A stretch of DNA of 64,000 nt from the NCBI GenBank assembly GCA_951799405.1, contig OX637346.1:14097215-14161214 (forward strand), in the 5' to 3' direction. The notes below the pieces were generated by a model. It did no database searches. It had not been told where the DNA came from and worked only from the letters and a program-made list of their open reading frames with translations. A program made the position numbers and the translations under genes. Origin of the DNA: Agapetus fuscipes. Lineage: Eukaryota; Arthropoda; Insecta; Trichoptera; Glossosomatidae. This document shows, in pieces, positions 33,701 to 44,251 of this stretch. Within the stretch, counting starts at the first letter, position 1. Each line of letters starts with the position of its first letter.

Positions 33701-36700
33701 AACAAACATCTGTCGCAAAAATAGTAATATTGTCAGGGTCCCATTTGGGCGGGAAGAGCTCCCCTGACCCTCCCCTCACAGCTCCACACTCTCCCTCGTA
33801 ATAATTCACTTCTTTCTCCCGATTCCACAAGTCCATATCACCCAACTTGTAGACGTCAGTGGCTCCCGTGAATATACTCATTAGCCCATCATAAGTATCT
33901 GATTCATTTCGCTGAAAAATAATAGTAAAAAATAATCAGAAAAATTATTATTTTAATACCTGTGCAAACAGAAAAACAAAAAAGGTTTGTACACTGTCTC
34001 ATCTTAATGTTACAATGTAATCTATAATGTATAATCTAAGTTACAAAGATGTATTAACATTTAAAGCTCATATCAAATGCATGCCCACAAGGAAACACAA
34101 GTAGTTCGCGCTTACAAATGCTTAATGTGTACTTACAAATAAAATCCAAACCACAAATGAACATACACCCTGCAACTTTTGCCGACCTTCCCTGAAACAG
34201 GGGTGACATTGGCAAAGTGAACCATTTTTTACAGTATGGGTGGTCAACCTCATACCAACATAGGTATATTTCGGTGTTTATTTCAAAACCTAAAATAAAA
34301 TACCGGCAAGGTATACTCAGCCTTCACAAGAAATGAGTACCAGCCCCCTGGGGATCTGGGAAACTCCAACTTCAACTAAAGTGGTTGGCGTAAGGCCGGC
34401 CCCCTAACCTGTAAAAATATAAAGTTCCATTTGCCACATGCGAAACCTTTCGAAGATAATGCGGCAAGAAATTACACTTTATGTGTAACTTAGTTGCGTT
34501 AGCAAAAATCACAATTCTTCACAGTAATGAGTTTCGTGAAATGTGAACAAAAATTTGATTTTAAATTATTCAAATTGACTTACATCATAAAACCATCCAA
34601 ATTTGTCATAGGGAATACTTATTTCAGGGATATTCAATATTTTGACGGTCTCTATCAGTTTATCTTCGTATCCTTTGAACAAAAGCTCCTCGGCGGTTTT
34701 AGTCACGACGATTTCTTCTCCATAAAGTCTTAGAACGGAATCCACCGCCAACTTCATGTACTTTGGTTTTCCGCGAAAGAGATATCCAACGGTCTGAAAG
34801 AAAAAAGTAAAACATTTCTAAAGAACAGATTTTTGACAAGTTGCAGACAACTTTCCTGAATGATAATAATTATTGAATGAAAATTTGGTATCCGCATCAT
34901 CATGATATATAAGTTATTATATACATATACACAGGTACTACCTTTTGTAGCAAGTTTTTCAACCAAAAATAACTGTAAACAACATATTTACACATAATTT
35001 ATTGCATGAATTTTCTTCATCATTTACTTTCGAAATTATACATATCTGCTTGTGGGAATGCATTTAATATAAAACTTAAATGATATATATCTTTGCAGCT
35101 TAGATTAGATTAGATTAGATTTACTCATATTCATGGAAAATGAAATTGAGATGGATAGGTATACGGACCGGTCCATAGTCTAGGGGTTAACACCTCTGAC
35201 TCGTAAACATGGAAGGTTGTGGGTTTGAATCCCGGGGGAGTACAAAAAAATACACCATTTATATTTTCATATATACTCTTCGCTGGGTGAAAACTTCATA
35301 TACCTTTATCAAAGACCGGTCACTGAAGGTCCATCCAGCCTTACAGCGACTGGGTCTTGCTTGAGAATTGGCGGTTTCTACAGGGACGACCAAGCTCGCA
35401 GAGGGCTCTTAAGGTGTGATACCCACAAAAACAGCCAAATAAATCATCCTAATATTATTATTATTATTATAGAAGACATGATTTTTATTTTAAATCCAAA
35501 CTTCTGAGGGTTTTGATTCACAAGTCCTATTTTGAACTAAATACTTGTACCTAAGAGTTTGGATAAAGTGCACTCTTTCTTACTTACAGCTGCTATCACA
35601 TTAAAGTTCATGATTTTATCAGACAAACTACCATTTGTCATAGATGGTTCAAAATTCCAAACTCTCCTTTGGTAATATGATATGGTCCCATTTGTATGCC
35701 AAGTTCTATTAACCTGAAATCAAACAATATACAAATTAATCAACGAAAACTAAGATTTAATGTATTTTTATGTATGTACACATTATACAAGTACCTTGTA
35801 ATGATATTCTCTGAATACATAAGGTCCCTTTTCTTCAAAGTGTGGTTTAATGCTTGAATTAGCAAATACTTCTTCACTATTTGTAAAATTATATAAAAAT
35901 AACTCTAGATACATTGGTATAGGCGTCTTCTCCCATAATTCAAAACTTTTGGATTTATTTGTCAATATTAATTGCTGAAATGAGAAAAACATACTATGTT
36001 AATTTATAGTAATAATGAGGAATAGTACTTAAATTTAAAAAGAAATCTTTTTCATCTCCGCAAGAGAAAAATACTTGTTTCTAAATTTTTTAAATTCTAT
36101 GTATGGATGCCTTAAAATCTACAAATCTTAAAATAGAAAAAGTATATGTGAGTAGTAAAGAATAAAAGGTGACTATTAAGGACTTTTCCTAATATGAAAA
36201 TGGCATTCTCTGTCTTGCCATGGCCATTCTCTGTATTCCCATACATTTATCTATTTTTTACATTATTAAATGTGCAGAAACCACACTACACAATGCAACT
36301 AAGCTACACATATAGCGTAACTTCTTGCCTGCGTTATCCCCGAAGGAGTCGCATGTGGTGATTCGGGACCTATTTATCTTTACGGGTAAGGGGGCCGGCC
36401 GCACACCAACCACTTTCGGTGTATTCATCTAAAAATAGGTTTTAGTATAACTCCCTGTACACACGAGAACCATTCTACCCAGATTGTCTATGTATTACCG
36501 AACAGACTTTGTGAAAGCTTTCATACATCCCTATCCGCTACTAGACTTTTGACCCGGCAATCCACATACAAAGCATAAACAATCAGAAAGCAATATTGTT
36601 TAAAAAGGCTGATAAGTCATATGAGATATAGGGTCACTTCTATATTATGAAAATCGAAATGGATATCTTTATATGAATGCATCAAATTTCAAAATTCATT

Positions 36701-39004
36701 AAGTCATAAAAAAATTAAAATACTAAAACTAAATAAGTGTAATAACAGATAAAGTAGATTATATTCTTATTGATTGAAATTATTTTGATATCTTTTTCTG
36801 TTATATAAATGTTAAGTCATCATTTTTTTATCATATCTAGATGTTGCATAATAAGATGTACAAAAATAGCTTCAAAATGGAGACAAGATCTGCGAATGCA
36901 TTGTCATAATTTGCACTGGTGTTTTGTCATTGTTTTCTTATCTCTATAAGAGCCACCAACAACATTGTATGTTGTATTTATAAATGGAGTCCGCACATTC
37001 AAAATTTCACAGCTGGATGACATCACAGATTGTCACCCATAGCATATAAATAATTGGATTCCAGATAATCTGGATTTTATTTTTAATTTGCAGCATTGAC
37101 AAATATACCTACAAGTGGCATCTGATGACAGACAATATAAATTAAAGGACGTAACACATAAGTGTGTTTTAAATCTACTTAAATAGTATTGTATAACTAT
37201 ATGTGTTATATTTTATTTTGCACATATGACAGCGAAAGGATGGTGGTGGTCAAATTCAGCACCAAGGTCCTTGGCAGCAGCTCAACCAATTACAAATGCC
37301 TAGTAGCCCGGCCCAGCTACATCACATTCTTTCCCCCAATGAATTCAATGTGCAGACTCCATTTGAGCATCTTTGTGCATCTATGTTTTTTGTGTTGTTG
37401 TTGTCTAGCAACTTTTTATTCATATTTGCAACTCTCAAGGCTGTTTAAATGAAATATGTACTTGAGTACATGTTTTTTTTCCTGCCACTAAAGTTGATTT
37501 ATTATAATGTATTGCGCATACTAATACTTATTTACAATCACAGATTATACAATTTCATATATTGTAAATTATTTTTTTATTGGTATTTTGCATTTTCTCT
37601 CTTTTTCATGTACCTACAGGTAGATTTGTTTTAATAACTGAAATACCTATTTGGAATTTAATCAAGAAAATAGCCCTTTTCTTAGAAATTTATTTTTAAT
37701 TTTTGCAACTTTTTTAACTTTTCTTTAAAATTGACATTGGAAAAAGTAAACTATTATTGTAGTAAATTTATAGCAAACAAAAATAAAAATACTACTTATT
37801 TTTTAATAAAAGGAGAGTTTTTTTGATGGTGAATATTTCATTTCACTGTACACCAGATATTTGTGTGCTAAATTTCTTTATAACAAGGTTTTTCATCTTT
37901 GATTTCATGAAAATTTGTTTGTGATGAAAAATGATTGTAAAGTGATGGTGAAATTATTTATCTTTTCTTGTAAACAATAAAAATATAATAAGTAAATTGT
38001 AGATGGGATTATAGGAACAACACAAATAAAAATAACATATCACAGTTTTCAGGTGACATAAAGTCCATATGTATAGCTAAGAGCTCGTTCGCACTGGTCG
38101 GGTGTCGGATTCGTATATTAATCGGAGGTTCCAGTGGCAGAATATTTTGGACAAAATCGGTTTCCGATAAGTGTGAATAGCTTCATACATAATGTTCTGC
38201 CACTGGAACCTCCAATTAATATACGAATCCGATACCCGACAAGTGGGAACGGGCTCTAAGATGTACCAAGAGCATCAGATATTTTCATATCATTGACAGC
38301 ACTAAAGTGTGTTGTTAAGGAAAATAATAACAATTTATGTTACCATGGTAACATCAACTATGTACATATATTAAAGACGGAGAAGAGACACGTTCCGTGA
38401 TAGAAAAGAACAAAAAACATTTACTTAATCTGTCGTGCAAGCGAGACAAAACAAGAAACAATGTGTGGTGAAATTAAAACATCAATGACGGATGCTTTAA
38501 ATTCAATCAAATTTATATTAACCTCGCGGGTGACACGCATAGGCGTCAAGTGTAAACTTGCATACAGTGCGGCTGTCAATCATAGATGTCATCCAACTTT
38601 AAACTTATCCCTGACATCTGTGTTAAAAAATTAAAAAGTCTGCAAGTGAAATGTGCTAAACCTTTGTGATTGTTGTTCTTGAATAACTAATACATGTGAC
38701 TGTGCATATAGTTTGTTTACAAGTGTTGTCAATCAAGGAAACAATAAATGTTTTGAAAATGTGCTTGAAAAAGTATTCTGTACTGGGGGTATTCATATAG
38801 CCAGAATATTCAGAAGCGAAAACGTTAATTATTATTAACTCCATGGTTGATTGTAATAAAACTGAAGGAAATAGAACTCACATTGCTTAATATATTGAAG
38901 TACATGGAAGGCCACAGGATAACAAGCACGGTGGATGCGATGATGAGGATCCCGCCCAGGATGAACAGGGTGTAGAGGCCCTGCGTCTTGCTGCAGCAAC
39001 ACAT
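30504..39004 (-). CDS. CD36-family scavenger receptor (class B), croquemort-like, 8 coding exons
   Basis: Seen: eight reading blocks with GT donors and AG acceptors join in frame (38882-39004, 35795-35974, 35588-35713, 34584-34793, 33700-33911, 32927-33190, 31513-31620, 30504-30744) into 487 residues, normal for CD36 proteins. The N-terminus is MCCCSKTQ (cysteines suitable for palmitoylation), followed by a membrane segment at about residues 9-31. The large loop has about nine N-glycosylation sequons and the six family cysteines (GEC, DVC, ACFC, TEC, SLC). A second membrane segment (GVFYSLLAIGIVLVLIGLF) precedes a short cytoplasmic tail ending ESLVTE. Family knowledge: such proteins sit in the plasma membrane and bind lipids or apoptotic cells; Drosophila croquemort is a haemocyte receptor for dying cells. 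The MCC start favours the croquemort-like group, but other class B branches (SCARB, SNMP) are not excluded without a tree. A 5'UTR intron ending just before 39029 is possible. A polyA signal (AATAAA, minus) lies at about 30362-30367. Confidence 0.93.
30985..31240 (+). mobile_element. SINE-A in receptor intron 7
   Basis: Near-identical to the copy at 10333, including the decayed B box (ggttcgatctc). Confidence 0.75.
31513..31620 (-). CDS. CD36-like receptor, coding exon 7
   Basis: Acceptor TTTATAG; completes lysine, then ERDEFRMGLEVLTGIPLLVR...NIPDI and two bases of proline; donor GTAAGA. Matches the family core xGLEpxTGxPL....xLQIN. Confidence 0.9.
31893..32259. mobile_element. Palindromic PLE-derived insertion with target duplication
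   Basis: Flanked by a 12-bp direct repeat ATTCCTAGTATA (31881-31892 and 32260-32271). Inside, 31898-32049 and 32055-32206 are perfect inverted repeats of 152 bp with a 5-base loop; about 53 bp of single-copy sequence follows. Each arm contains the same hammerhead-like core and flanks (CTGAAGACGTCGGC, GCTGACGAAACGTAGAG) as the PLE 3' end at 45071. Lies in intron 6 of the CD36-like gene. Confidence 0.8.
32091..32120 (+). ncRNA. Hammerhead-like core (mirrored on the other arm at 31984-32013, minus)
   Basis: CTGAAGA, then CGTCGGC...GCTGACG stem, then GAAACG. The second arm gives the same core on the minus strand. Confidence 0.4.
32466..32890 (+). repeat. (AGATT)n unit tail split by SINE-B
   Basis: gcttgtgagaatgcat before the SINE; atatatttgcaatttagatt after it. 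Confidence 0.5.
32504..32828 (-). mobile_element. SINE-B, variant tail, in receptor intron 6
   Basis: Poly(T) start (tail), tcctgtgcgggagactccct, then body and head to ggaccggtcg. Splits an (AGATT)n unit (32466-32503 and 32840-32890). Confidence 0.75.
32927..33190 (-). CDS. CD36-like receptor, coding exon 6
   Basis: First base completes the serine codon; the exon reads AITLRRSGDV...GIVPD plus two bases of a lysine codon; donor GTGAGC. Contains the remaining four ectodomain cysteines (ACFC, TEC, SLC) and the SFPHFYLA block. Confidence 0.92.
33230..33690 (-). pseudogene. LINE-like relic filling receptor intron 5
   Basis: Minus strand, several frames: DWKLIMD, YVFPRELCNTALRPDILYSN, VLLVELMVPWE, then AVELGTRGLPAKS, LKDLGLKRSQINGFLERLTK. 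I recognise the order (LRPDIV..., ELTVPWE, VEVGxRGF) from repeat-borne proteins of many animals, probably LINEs. Stops and frameshifts break it. It occupies nearly all of the 509-bp intron. Confidence 0.5.
33700..33911 (-). CDS. CD36-like receptor, coding exon 5
   Basis: Starts RNESDTYDGL and ends ATDVC plus two bases of a serine codon; donor GTAAGT. Contains the conserved FTG...D(V/L)Y..G....W block and two of the six disulfide cysteines. Confidence 0.92.
34018..34262 (-). repeat. (AGATT)n unit in receptor intron 4
   Basis: Reverse full copy. Confidence 0.7.
34263..34500 (+). mobile_element. SINE-A, 5'-truncated, in receptor intron 4
   Basis: Starts at tttcggtgtttatttcaaaa; body and tail present. 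Abuts an (AGATT)n unit. Confidence 0.6.
34584..34793 (-). CDS. CD36-like receptor, coding exon 4
   Basis: 70 codons (TVGYLFRGKP...KFGWFYD) between acceptor TTTCAG and donor GTAAGT. Helical part of the ectodomain with the YEDKLIE block. Phase 0. Confidence 0.92.
35034..35122 (+). repeat. (AGATT)n unit, 5'-truncated, in receptor intron 3
   Basis: tctgcttgtgggaatgcatt to four AGATT repeats. Confidence 0.65.
35166..35470 (+). mobile_element. SINE-B in receptor intron 3
   Basis: ggaccggtccatagtctagg, gggtttgaatcccgggggag; full length with (ATT)n tail. Confidence 0.75.
35588..35713 (-). CDS. CD36-like receptor, coding exon 3
   Basis: 42 codons (VNRTWHTNGT...NFNVIAA) between acceptor TTTCAG and donor GTAAGTA. 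The preceding intron is only 81 bp. Includes sequons NRT, NGT and NGS. Confidence 0.92.
35795..35974 (-). CDS. CD36-like receptor, coding exon 2
   Basis: 60 codons after acceptor TTTCAG, starting QLILTNKS and ending REYHYK, donor GTACTT. Carries the family block FELWEKTPIP and the EEKGPYVFREY motif at the start of the ectodomain. Phase 0 both sides. Confidence 0.92.
36291..36419 (-). mobile_element. SINE-A 3' part in receptor intron 1
   Basis: Tail and ccgaaggagtcgcatgtggt through ccaaccactttcgg. Confidence 0.6.
36420..38087 (-). other. Receptor intron 1, AT-rich part
   Basis: No exon, repeat or motif recognised; frames at 37189-37634 have no family match. Confidence 0.5.
38091..38256. mobile_element. 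PIF/Harbinger-like MITE in receptor intron 1
   Basis: Terminal inverted repeats of about 60 bp starting GAGCTCGTTCGCACT / GAGCCCGTTCCCACT; TSD TAA on both sides (38088-38090, 38257-38259). 166 bp. Confidence 0.75.
38882..39004 (-). CDS. CD36-like receptor, coding exon 1
   Basis: 41 codons from the ATG at 39004 to ...YFNILSN, then donor GTGAGT. It encodes the N-terminal tail and first membrane segment. Phase 0. Length and donor position are identical to the lone exon at 7057-7179. Confidence 0.9.
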
Positions 39005-39784
39005 GGTGACTCACTGCACGACAACCAGCCTGCGACAAACAACTCAACTTCACTACCTCAAAACTGCATCAACAATCCATATAACACACCATCAGCCACA
39101 AAATATATACAATTACTTATGTAATTTCACATTATCAACTGACAGTAAATAATGCCAATAAAAATGCCTGCCATTATCTTCAAATATCATATTTACGTAC
39201 ATACATCCTACAATATTTTTCCACTGACTAGGCAGATTAGGCTGCAACTACTATAATAACAGGCCTCACATGATATACTACAAGTAGGCGAGTCACTTAC
39301 AAGAAACAGTGTTGTTTTTATTATTATGAGAATCAAGTAATCTATCTGTAGTGATGCCGCATATAAAAGATAGCAAGCCTTTTTCACAGTAGGCTTTGAA
39401 TCAATTCAGGCGGGACGTTTTATAGCAAATGAATATCGAATACAGTGTAACCAATTTTTATCAATTTGATAACTTATCAGTAATGACATTCATGGATATA
39501 GGCAATCTTTTATCGGAAAATTTTACAAAGTAAGTATAATCCCACAAAAGGTTCATCAAAAAATATTGCATGGTTTTACACCCTTACTGTCATTAAGAGA
39601 TAGTTAGGTTATTTCAAAAGGCAAAGGCAAAATCTTGAGATTAAATAATTGACTGGAATTATTTTTATTACCAAAGCTTTATTTTAATGTTTTATTTATT
39701 TATGTTTATAGCTTTAAGCAACCTTGGGGACGCACTATATAAAATGGGGCAATTATTATTATTAAGTGAAATTAGTAAAGTCTA

Positions 39785-40172
39785 TACTTTTGAAATGGAC
39801 TTCCTAAGTATGATTGGGAAAAAACGGAGGGATAGGGTGAGGAATGATTTTGTAAGAGAAGAATGTGGTGCAAAAGAAAGTGTGAAAGTAAAGATTAAAA
39901 GAAGTTTGTTAAGATGGTTTGGGCATATGGAGAGAATGAGTGATGAAAGACTGACGAAGAAAGTATATGTTGCAAGAATAGATGGATGTCGTGGTAGAGG
40001 AAGACAGAGAAAGGTATGGATGGACCAAATTTCTGAAATTGCGAATGAATGGAATATCCAGAGTCATAATAAAAGGACAGCTTGTATGAAGAAGGTTATG
40101 ACTCTGGAGGAAATGAAAGAAGTATGTAAGGACAGAAAGAAATGGCTGTTGATCTGTAATGTTGGCGGCTAG
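39785..40172 (+). pseudogene. LINE (non-LTR retrotransposon) reverse-transcriptase C-terminus
   Basis: Frame open to TAG at 40172. FEMDFLSMIGKKRRDRVRND, then KIKRSLLRWFGHMERM, then GRGRQRKVWMDQI are the post-RT signature (RLRWxGHVxRM, GRPRxxW) of many LINEs. 5'-truncated: the RT core is missing; the first approximately 100 bases of the frame are unrelated. Followed 80 bases later by the (AGATT)n unit at 40250, the same order as at 17150-17610. Confidence 0.75.
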
Positions 40173-40249
40173 GGTTTTTTAAATTAGAATTTGTTTTCTG
40201 TTAGTTTTTGATGTCCATACATATTATAATTTGTTATTTGTTGTGTATG

Positions 40250-40500
40250 TTCCTTGACTTATAGATTGGTATGCGGCTGACCACCCATGCTGTAGAAAAT
40301 GGTTCACTTTGCCAATGTCACCCCTGCTTCAGGGAAGGTCCACAGGAGTTTCAGGGTGTATGTTCATTTGAGATTCGGGTTTTTATATTGTAGGTCCACA
40401 TTTAAGCGCAAACTTATATGTGTCTGCTTGTAAAAATGCATATAATGTGAATCTTTAATGTTACATATATTTGCAACTTAGATATAATCAGATTAGATTA
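40250..40500 (+). repeat. (AGATT)n unit as 3' end of a LINE
   Basis: Begins about 80 bases after the LINE stop codon at 40172. Confidence 0.8.
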
Positions 40501-40624
40501 TTTTATCATAAGCCACTGCTACAGTAAAATGACTTAAAATGGCATATTTAAAAAGTAATTAAGCGGAAGATTATAAAGCGAGGCCATAAATTCAAATCAG
40601 ATTCCCGAAGATGTATGTACAGGG

Positions 40625-40880
40625 TGAATCTATAATCTATAATTTATATTGCAAAGATATATTAACATTTAAAATTCATATTAAATGCATGCCCACAAAC
40701 AGGCACGTTCGCACTTACAAATGCTGCACGTGTACTTGCAAATTACAATCCAAACCTCAAATTAACATAAACCCTGTAACTCCTGCCGACCTTCCCTGAA
40801 ACAGGGGTGACATTGGCAAAGTGAATCATTTTCTACAGCATGGGTGATCAGCTTCATACCAACTTATAAGGCAAGGATAC
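40625..40880 (-). repeat. (AGATT)n unit
   Basis: Reverse full copy facing the copy at 40250. Confidence 0.7.
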
Positions 40881-42460
40881 CAGCCTATAAGTGAAAATGC
40901 GTTCAAATCATAAATTTTTGAAATACAAGTCAAGAGTGTATTTTATAAATTTAAATTTACAAAAAAAACAATTTCCACTGTGTGAACCACTAAACCCTAA
41001 AAAAACGATTAGTTTAGTGACTTTATACTAAAATGCAAAGTACATATATTAGAATCCTACAGGCAGATCTTTTAGTCACATAAGCTAACGTTGAAACAAC
41101 ATAACCAAACTCTTTCAATTTATCAAAATGTAAAAAAAATTATAAAAAAAATTAAAATTTTAACTTTCGGTGCGGAATTGAAACAAGTTTAATTAATGCC
41201 AAAATAGCACAAAATATGTGTAGCGATGATAAGATATAATTTAATCAAATAAATATTGAGTCATACACGAATTTTCACATTATGAGCTGTTTGTTACTTT
41301 GTTATGCAAGTAAATGTGAAAAAATAACAAGCATGGCATCACCACTTGAAAACAAGCCTATAAAAAACATTTGAGGAGAAGAAAGGTTATAAGACACAGA
41401 GATTGCAAAAGTCTAAACCCAACTTCCTTTTACAAAATTGGTATTTAGATTGTTTTTTTTTACTTTTTATAGGCATTAATTAATTTAAGAATGACAAAAA
41501 ACACATCCCTGAGGTCATTTAGAAGATTTGAATATTGCTGGACTCAGCATAGTTTTGAATTTAGATTTTTCTTCTCAGCGAGCACACATCACACTTGTAT
41601 GGGACTATTGTCCTAAGCAACCAAAAAAAAAATTTTTTTTATGCATTTTCCCTAGCAGCGAGTTTTCCCTAGTTCGCCCGAACTAGCCTACCACCACCTT
41701 CAGAAAGGGACTGAAGACACTGCTTTTCTCTAGAAGCCATGGCGCCCTTAAGATGGTCCTGGACCATTAAATGGCGCCACAGGAAAGAAATCATCCATCA
41801 TCATCATCATCATCGGCATGGCCATGTTAAATCACCATTTTGTCTATGTCAATTCACGTGTACAGTCCATAGCATTATGAAAACAATTTCAGTTGTCAAT
41901 ACTGATATGAAACCCCCACCAAAAACACAAATTAATATTTTTTAAGTGAACAATACACAGATGGCAGTCTAACATTCAATTGTAATTCAGGAGACCTCAA
42001 AAAATGTTATCTATAAATATTAATGTACAAATTTGCATAGAATTGTGATTGACAAATACTACAATAATAAACAGCTATAGTGTATACTTATTGCAATTTA
42101 TCTGTTTACCGATACTGTGACAGCATAGATTTGAATAGTCATCTTCTGCGTGAATCATAATGGAATTACAAGTCCATTAAGCAAATTCAGACTTAAACAA
42201 TTATGATGTTGCTTATTACTTACTGAATCACAGTAAGTATAACAGATTACTCACTTATACATTTCCAGGAAATCTTCTCAATAAAAAAAATACCATGAAT
42301 GCATAGAAAATGTAAAATAAAATATTTTCTGTGAAATATGACAATAAATTTATCCAAAGGAGAGTGTTCAGTGTTGTGTTTCAATGAAGCAGACTATCAT
42401 TTATTTACAGATGGAGTCGGAAGTAATTTAAGTTTGATATTAGATTTTTTCTTGGTTGGC
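40881..42460. other. Intergenic, no gene seen
   Basis: Only R6 (41570) and a possible CR1-like LINE tail at about 41690-41780 (gaagacactgcttttctcta, atggcgccctt) with a CAT-repeat after it. Confidence 0.4.
41570..41660 (+). repeat. Short interspersed repeat R6
   Basis: ttctcagcgagcaca, tgtatgggactattgtccta, tgcattttccctagcagcga. Other pieces: 14458-14550, 26905-27010 (minus), 54085-54170 (minus), 54275-54400. Confidence 0.5.
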
Positions 42461-42462
42461 AA

Positions 42463-42530
42463 ACGTAGGCGCTTGGTAATCTGGCACTCTTTTTGGCAAT
42501 GCTGGATTCTTGGAAACCCGGGATTATGAA
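42463..42530. repeat. pogo-like MITE piece
   Basis: taggcgcttggtaatctggc followed by ggcaatgctgg resembles the reversed right end of the MITE at 47887. Confidence 0.4.
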
Positions 42531-42610
42531 CTCGGTACAATTTTTTTAATCGTAATCTTTCTCGGCAAACAAATGTCCCAGGTCTAAATGATTATGTCTA
42601 GGGTCTAGAG

Positions 42611-42911
42611 AAACCATACTCAACCTGCGGCCCGGCAAGCTTTTCTGTGTGGCCCGCAGACGTGATTTACAAAATTTGGCATTCTATATTTCGTAGGACG
42701 TGGCCCCCGTAAGACCTCCCCCCCCCCCCCACAGCAGGGGTTGGCAACCTTTTAAGTCGGAAGGGCCAAAAATTACAATTTCCAAATTTCAAAGTGTGTA
42801 AAGAGCCACAAATGTTTTCTTGTCGACGGGAGGGCGAAGGCCAGCGCATAGATGATTGATAATTTTTAATTTTGCGTATGGAACTAAAGAGTCGCAGGTT
42901 GCCGATCCCTG
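42611..42911. mobile_element. hAT-like element with GTCTAGAG target duplication
   Basis: GTCTAGAG at 42603-42610 and 42912-42919. Left end AACCATACTCAACCTGCGG, right end (reverse) CAGGGATCGGCAACCTGCG. A second hAT-style end, CAGGGGTTGGCAACC, lies inside at 42735, after a long C-run. Confidence 0.65.
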
Positions 42912-42929
42912 GTCTAGAGCAAATAATAA

Positions 42930-43070
42930 AAAATATTATTTTCCCTGGTCCCTAGTAATCCGGCTGTGTGATGTCAAAATTTCGTTGTCAATGAAGTTTG
43001 ATCATTCCAAATTAGAAACGTTGCACATCTATATGACTAGGGTCTTTGGCAACCGATAACGGAATATTGT
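42930..43070 (+). repeat. pogo-like MITE piece
   Basis: tggtccctagtaatccggct, gtgtgatgtcaaaatt match the inner left part of the MITE at 47887. Confidence 0.4.
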
Positions 43071-43141
43071 TTTGCTTGCTCTTCAGCAGTCTTGCTTGGA
43101 TGTCTATCTCATTTCTGCTGACTCCATATTGAGTAAACCAC

Positions 43142-43445
43142 AATAATAACAATATTAGGATGTTTTATTTGGTGAGCGCTGTTTTTGTGTGTATCACACC
43201 TCAAGAGCCCTCTGCCAGCTCGGTCGTCGCTGTAGAAAGCGCCAATTCTCAAGCAAGACCCAGTTGTTGTAAGGTTGGAAGGACCTTTCAGTGACCGGTC
43301 TTTGGTAAAGGTTTATGAATTTTTGAACCCAGCGAAGAGCACATTTGGAAATATAAATGGTATATTTTTGTGCTCCACCGGGATTTGAATCCACAACCGT
43401 CCATTTACGAGTCCGAAGTGTTTCCACTGGACTACGGACTGGTAG
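43142..43445 (-). mobile_element. SINE-B, full
   Basis: Reverse: head ccagtccgtagtccagtgga, B box ggattcaaatcccggtgg; (ATT)n side at 43142. Confidence 0.75.
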
Positions 43446-43499
43446 ATATGCAAGAAAAAAGTCTGATGCTAGAAGTAACTTACACCAAGGCTAACATAA

Positions 43500-43837
43500 A
43501 CGCAACGCAAACGCAACTAAGCTACACATATAGTGTAACTTCTTGCCGCGTTATCCCCGAAGGGGTCGCATGTGGCGAGTTGAACCTATTTATTTTTACA
43601 GGTAAGGGGGCCGGCCTTACGCCAACCACTTCAGTTGAAGTGGGAATTTCCCAGCTCCCGAGGGGGCTGGTACTCATTTCTTGTAAAGGCTGAGTAAACC
43701 TCGCCGGTAATAATATAATGGGGTTTGAAATACACACCGAAATTGGAAATCATTTCTGAGACCCTCCTCGGTGGGATTCGAACCCGAGCTCACGGGGTAG
43801 AATGCAAGCACTCTACCAACTGAGCTATCGACCGGAC
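43500..43837 (-). mobile_element. SINE-A, full head
   Basis: Best-preserved head (minus GGTCGATAGCTCAGTTGGTA; GGGTTCGAATCCCACCGAGG). Confidence 0.75.
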
Positions 43838-43964
43838 TAACATAACATAACAACATAACATTTCACAATTTTGCAACAAATAAGTACCAATTGCAAAGTG
43901 GCTATTGTACAACAGATATTTGCAATTCTTTTTAGCTTGAAATTAAAAATTAACAATGCATCTA

Positions 43965-44205
43965 ATAATCTAATCTAATCTAAGCTGCAAAGATATTCAT
44001 TTAAGATTTATATTAAATGCATTCCCACAAGCAGATATGTATAATTTCGCGCTAACACATGCCGCATGTGGACCTACAATATAAAAACCCAATCTCAAAT
44101 GAACATAAGCCTTGCAACTCTTGCCGTCCTTCCCTGAAACAGGGGTGACATTGGCAAAGTGAACCAATTTTTTATATTATGGGTGGTCAGCCGCATAACA
44201 ACCTA
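43965..44205 (-). repeat. (AGATT)n unit next to the PLE
   Basis: Close relative of 17150-17412 (shares gcagatatgtataatttcgc-type and aacctataag-type ends). Confidence 0.7.
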
Positions 44206-44251
44206 AAATAAAATAAAAAAAATGCATAAAAAAAATATATAAGTACCACAA

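Noticed and set aside
35100..35122. Telomere-like TTAGATTAGATT runs
   Set aside because: The insect telomere repeat is TTAGG; these are the variable AGATT tails of the retroposon unit.
43674..43856. tRNA genes suggested by A/B boxes (here and in other SINE heads)
   Set aside because: Each is joined to a repeated SINE body and lacks a proper acceptor stem; SINE heads, not tRNA genes.
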